Shown in pieces: positions 60,497 to 64,000 of a stretch of 64,000 nucleotides of DNA. Location: assembly GCA_030374765.1 (NCBI GenBank), contig JARGXX010000077.1, positions 248,001 through 312,000 on the forward strand. The letters run 5' to 3'. The notes below the pieces were generated by a model that was not told the DNA's origin, ran no database searches, and saw only the letters and a list, made by a program, of their open reading frames with translations. The position numbers were made by a program, and so were the translations under genes. The stretch comes from Agarophyton chilense. Taxonomy: Eukaryota; Rhodophyta; Florideophyceae; Gracilariales; Gracilariaceae. Positions within the stretch are counted from its first letter, which is position 1; every line of letters begins with the position of its first letter.

Positions 60497-63205
60497 TTAG
60501 GGGTGCGGTACCACGGCGGGGCTTCTAAGCCATGGTGCCACGGGTACGGGTGTTTCATTCTGGCGCGCTGCGAGTAGCTCATCCATTTCCATGGTGTCTT
60601 CCCCGGTTTCGGGCCAATCCGACTCCGTCGGTGTTTCCCCTTCCAAGGTAAAGCACGGGAACTCGTCGACCTCCGGGTCGGCAAGTGCTTCACCTGTCGT
60701 AGTTAATCGAGAGAGGGCGTCTGCTTGGGTGTTCTGGACACCCTTCTTGTAGACGACCTCGAAGTCGAATTCCGCTAAGCGGAGGCGCCACTGCATTAAG
60801 CGGCCAGAAGGATCTGCGATGTTCAGCAGCCACCTCAACGAGGCATGGTCCGTGTATACGGTGAAATGAACGCCCATGAGGTATGGGCGCAGAGTGGATA
60901 GCGCCCAGACCACTGCGAGGCACTCCTTCTCGGAGACCGAGTAGTTGCGCTCGTGGACGTTCAGCGTGCGGGACCAATAGCCAATTGGTTTGCGTTCTCC
61001 CTCGGGGGTGGTTTGGAACAGTGCGCAGCCCACCTGGTGGTCGCTGGCGTCGGTGTCGATGGAGTAGGGAAGCCCAGGTTTGGGCAAGGATAGGATGGGA
61101 GCTGTCGTAACTGCCTTAATCAAGGAGCGAAAAGATTCCGACTGATCGGTGGCAAATGGCGCAAGCTTTGGTGGCTGGCCCTTCCGCAGTAGCGCGTTTA
61201 GCGGAGCGGCGATATCCGAGAAACTCGGTATAAACCGTCGATAGACGTTGACCAGACCTAAAAAGGATCGGAGCTCCGTTTGAGTACAGGGCTCCTTCGC
61301 CTCACAGAGGGACTTGATACGAACTTGTTCGATCATTAGCCGTCCTGGACGGATGAAGTGCCCGAGATACTTCACCGTGTCGGTGAAGAACTCGCACTTC
61401 CTCAACTTGAGGGTTATTCCTGCGTCTCGCAGTACGGTCATCACGTCCCGCACGTGGGTCAGGTGATCGTCCAGGTTTCTGGAAAAGACAATGATGTCGT
61501 CCAAGTAGACAAGGCACGTGCGCCACTTGAAACGCGACATCAGTATGTCTATTGCCCTTTGAAAGGTGGCCGGTGCATTGGTTAAACCAAACGGCATCCG
61601 CTTGAAGCGGTAGGAACCCGAGTGGCAAACAAACGCGGTTTTGTCTCGGTCCTCTTCCCGGACTGGGACTTGCCAGTAGCCCCAGTTAGCATCCAGAGCC
61701 GTAAACACGGTAGCGTCCCCGAGCGAGTCTATACACTCGTCCATGCGCGGAATCGGGTAGGTGTCCCTCACAGTGACGGCATTGAGGCGGCGGTAGTCAA
61801 CGCAAAACCGCCACGTGCCGTCAGCCTTGAGGGCCAGCACCACCGGTGAAGCCCAAGGAGATTGGGCGGGCTCGATGACTCCAGCACGGAGCATCTTGTC
61901 CACCTGAAATTCTTCCTCCTCCCGAGCTTTCGGTCCCGCCCTGTAAGGGGGTTGTGCAACCGGACGTGCGTCCGGTAGCAAGTCTATCCGATGTTCGGTT
62001 GTATTGATCTCACCCAGTGAGCCGTCCCACATTGTGGTAAACTCGCGTAGCATTCCGCGTAAGCGGTCCCGGTGTGAGACCGGTACATGCCTCAGGTCCA
62101 GGTCCTCGAGGGCCTTGATCGGGTCTATCTTATCGTAGCTCGTAGGCGGTGCCCTGGTGTCAGGTCTGGGAACCGACGAGGTCGGAAATGCATCCGTCTT
62201 GACGGGTTTATCGAGCGCCAACTGCTGTGCCTCCCCGCAGGTTTCTGCACCGGATACCGGGAGACCATCCTCGGTAGAGGGAGTTATCCCGAGTACTTCG
62301 GCAGCCGTCACCTTTGTAGGGAGCATCGCGAGCGGGTGCGGCGTCACAGACCCAATGACTTGGTTCTTTGCCAGCGTCTGGGGAGCCTTCCCCAGGTTGG
62401 CAACCAACACCCTGAGAGGGGAATTCGGCGTGACTTGCACGATTCCGTTCGCAACGGTTAACTGAAATTTCTCGTACAACGAGGGCAAGGGCTGAACAAC
62501 CCGAAGACCGTGTTGACGGGAATTGACTGAAACCATAACCTGGGTCTCCGGGGGTATGGTTACTGACGAGGCAACGCGTAGCTTCGTAGAATCCCGGTTC
62601 GCCGGTGTGGGTTTCTGCGCAGCAGGTAGAGGAACGTGTTTCCTCGATGCCCGCTTCAGCGGTTGACGAACAATGGGGACGGTCGATCCGTCTTCAAGTT
62701 CCACCTGCTTAAGGCGTGGGCGGATGGCGTCGACAAACCTGTCGCAGTAGTCACATCCCAGTATAACTGGCGCGGCCAGCGAGCGGCACACAATAAAAGT
62801 TAGTTTAACCACCATCCGCCCTAGCCTGACGACCAGGTCGATCACACCAGCCGTTTTCAACGGGTTGTTATTGGCGTCCGACACGTCGGGTACCGTTTCA
62901 GAACGGATGAGTGACCGCAATGGCGGGGGTAAAACCGATTCCACAATAAAGTTCGGCCCAGCACCTGTATCCAGGACAGTGAGATGTCTCACCATAAACT
63001 GCGTGTGCAGACCAAGGTCAGCGTAAACCTTGTAGTTACGCTTGGCCATTACCAAGACTCTATCCGGGATCCGGTTATTTCTAATCCGTATCCACGGTCG
63101 ACGCAACACACCGAGGTGTTTAGAGTCCGCGTCTGCGGTGTCCTTCCTTGTCAGGATTTTCACCGGGGAGCGAGGCATCGGCGCCTCGGGCGTCGTCAGC
63201 CTCAA
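60497..63205 (-). CDS. pol: protease-RT-RNase H of unit D, intact
   Basis: 902 residues in the listed frame. The frame is also open upstream into gag, so the real product is probably a Gag-Pol fusion made by -1 frameshifting rather than by starting at the TTG at 63205. Order: retropepsin VLDTGAGPNFIVE (about residue 78), a linker, RT from about 400 (VDYRRLNAVTVRDTYPIPRMD, YLDDIIVFS), RNase H from about 730 (YSIDTDASDHQVGC, KECLAVVWAL, TDHASLRWLL, ADALSRL), and a short acidic end. All catalytic residues I can place are present. It stops at TAA 60497-60499, where integrase would begin in related elements. Confidence 0.9.
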   Translation of the reverse strand: MRLTTPEAPMPRSPVKILTRKDTADADSKHLGVLRRPWIRIRNNRIPDRVLVMAKRNYKVYADLGLHTQFMVRHLTVLDTGAGPNFIVESVLPPPLRSLIRSETVPDVSDANNNPLKTAGVIDLVVRLGRMVVKLTFIVCRSLAAPVILGCDYCDRFVDAIRPRLKQVELEDGSTVPIVRQPLKRASRKHVPLPAAQKPTPANRDSTKLRVASSVTIPPETQVMVSVNSRQHGLRVVQPLPSLYEKFQLTVANGIVQVTPNSPLRVLVANLGKAPQTLAKNQVIGSVTPHPLAMLPTKVTAAEVLGITPSTEDGLPVSGAETCGEAQQLALDKPVKTDAFPTSSVPRPDTRAPPTSYDKIDPIKALEDLDLRHVPVSHRDRLRGMLREFTTMWDGSLGEINTTEHRIDLLPDARPVAQPPYRAGPKAREEEEFQVDKMLRAGVIEPAQSPWASPVVLALKADGTWRFCVDYRRLNAVTVRDTYPIPRMDECIDSLGDATVFTALDANWGYWQVPVREEDRDKTAFVCHSGSYRFKRMPFGLTNAPATFQRAIDILMSRFKWRTCLVYLDDIIVFSRNLDDHLTHVRDVMTVLRDAGITLKLRKCEFFTDTVKYLGHFIRPGRLMIEQVRIKSLCEAKEPCTQTELRSFLGLVNVYRRFIPSFSDIAAPLNALLRKGQPPKLAPFATDQSESFRSLIKAVTTAPILSLPKPGLPYSIDTDASDHQVGCALFQTTPEGERKPIGYWSRTLNVHERNYSVSEKECLAVVWALSTLRPYLMGVHFTVYTDHASLRWLLNIADPSGRLMQWRLRLAEFDFEVVYKKGVQNTQADALSRLTTTGEALADPEVDEFPCFTLEGETPTESDWPETGEDTMEMDELLAARQNETPVPVAPWLRSPAVVPHP

Positions 63206-63206
63206 C

Positions 63207-63253
63207 TCTGAGGACGCCTCTCCCGAAGGGGAGACTCCCTCTATTCTTTTCCC
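63207..63253 (-). promoter_or_regulatory. -1 ribosomal frameshift site, gag/pol of unit D
   Basis: The slippery heptamer G GGA AAA lies at 63253-63247 in gag frame, followed by GAA and the gag stop TAG (63243-63241). Stepping back one base gives GGG AAA AGA ATA GAG, which is the pol frame. A 6-bp hairpin (TCTCCC, loop CTTC, GGGAGA; 63234-63219) follows after a 12-nt spacer. This matches the X XXY YYZ rule for retroviral -1 frameshifting; the spacer is slightly long. Confidence 0.65.
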
Positions 63254-64000
63254 TGTACAGGGTCCTGGTCGGGCGAAGGCCCGACTTCCTCGGCAACGAG
63301 TGCATGATTCCGTTGCACGGTAGCTACCGCAGGAGCGGGTTGAGGTCCACCAGCGTGGTTTGGCGCAGGTGCGGCGCGTGCCGGCTGAGCCGGTTTGTAC
63401 CGAGAATTCGGAGTGTGAGCCAATGCGTTGGGGAAGTCCGCCTTCGCGCGGAGATATGACGTGAGTGGCACGGAGCCCTTCTCCTGAGGGGAGAGGGCTT
63501 CGTAATTATCCACCACTCGCGCCATATCGCGTAGCGATAAAAGGCATTGCGGGGAGGTGTGCCCGCGCTCGTAGCACAAGTGGCACACCAACGTCACTCC
63601 CGCGTTTCGCGGTACGGCATTCCGAGCATCGGTGTATCTTCTGGGGTCCCGGTTTCTAACCCATCCAGGGCGCTGACTTCGTGTCATTCCGTTCGAGTAC
63701 GGCATACGGGGGGCCGGAGTGCGGCGGTCATTAAGATAGAAGACCTGCCCGTTCTCCGTGTCCCTTGCGGTTGAGTCAACCGAGCCATCCGTCGTAGACG
63801 GTAATTCCGTTGTCGGAATAGATAAACCATCGTGATGGATGACATTCATATTGTCATAACCCTGTTTGGGGATGCCATCCGTCGCAAATGACGGTGAAGA
63901 AGAGTCTGACTCAAGCAGCAATGCTTTAGCGGCCTTCGACCGGGTTCCCGGATTGCGTGCACGTAGTGCATCTCCCTCTGCGCGGGCAAACTGTACGAGT
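63241..64000 (-). CDS. gag: gag of unit D, 3' part
   Basis: The C-terminal 250 or so residues of gag, with the CCHC knuckle CHLCYERGHTSPQC near 63560 and the same tail as unit C. The frame stays open to the window edge. Confidence 0.85.
   Translation of the reverse strand, partial: LVQFARAEGDALRARNPGTRSKAAKALLLESDSSSPSFATDGIPKQGYDNMNVIHHDGLSIPTTELPSTTDGSVDSTARDTENGQVFYLNDRRTPAPRMPYSNGMTRSQRPGWVRNRDPRRYTDARNAVPRNAGVTLVCHLCYERGHTSPQCLLSLRDMARVVDNYEALSPQEKGSVPLTSYLRAKADFPNALAHTPNSRYKPAQPARAAPAPNHAGGPQPAPAVATVQRNHALVAEEVGPSPDQDPVQGKE

Larger units (their letters stand above)
56226..64000 (-). mobile_element. Ty3/gypsy unit D, truncated by the window edge
   Basis: It repeats unit C at an offset of 9249 bp (9250 beyond 62944) with only scattered substitutions. 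Its pol frame is intact. Gag and the 5' LTR run off the right edge. Confidence 0.9.

Overview
The window is nuclear DNA of a eukaryote. A florideophyte red alga such as Chondrus or a relative is my best guess, as inference. Compact, mostly intronless host genes sit in an island between long blocks of nested chromodomain Ty3/gypsy elements, and the island includes a PAPS sulfotransferase. No prokaryotic signature (operons, Shine-Dalgarno sites, CRISPR) is present. No marker gene fixes the species.

Layout. (1) 1-4734: 3' half of gypsy element A (+ strand pol: RNase H, integrase, chromodomain), a small hairpin array, an antisense ORF remnant and an LTR; a solo LTR follows at 4746-5191. (2) 6031-26018: a decayed DNA transposon with inverted terminal repeats of about 200 bp. 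It is split by gypsy element E (7569-21947), which is flanked by a near-perfect 5-bp target duplication. E is in turn invaded by, and apparently recombined with, gypsy element B (5' LTR 16718-17164). (3) 26019-30280: sparse DNA with a candidate small spliced gene, a probable solo LTR and a complete but dead 1525-bp Tc1/mariner element with doubled terminal repeats. (4) 30444-44416: the host gene island, holding a sulfotransferase (-), an AlkD-like DNA alkylation repair protein (+), acetyl-CoA synthetase (-), a type II membrane protein resembling a Golgi glycosyltransferase (+), a secreted FG-GAP/ASPIC-UnbV protein (-) and two tandem PP2C phosphatases (+,+). (5) 45448-46976: a tyrosine recombinase fragment and the 5' LTR plus primer site of gypsy element F. 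(6) 46977-64000: two almost identical gypsy units in tandem (C and D, period 9249 bp) sharing an LTR.

The retroelements are the most interesting content. In three distinct families (A, E/B, C/D) the region between pol and the 3' LTR carries a convergent antisense ORF whose C-terminus is recognisably homologous, starting just inside the 3' LTR where the start can be seen. C/D units have intact gag, protease-RT-RNase H, antisense ORF and chromodomain ORF but no integrase core. Their gag and pol are joined by a textbook -1 frameshift heptamer (G GGA AAA) followed by a hairpin. All primer binding sites visible here match the same tRNA 3' end, probably tRNA-Tyr, and most LTRs share a CACGTG box. 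Elements run from very young (C/D) through damaged (A, B) to old (E, the DNA transposon, the mariner).
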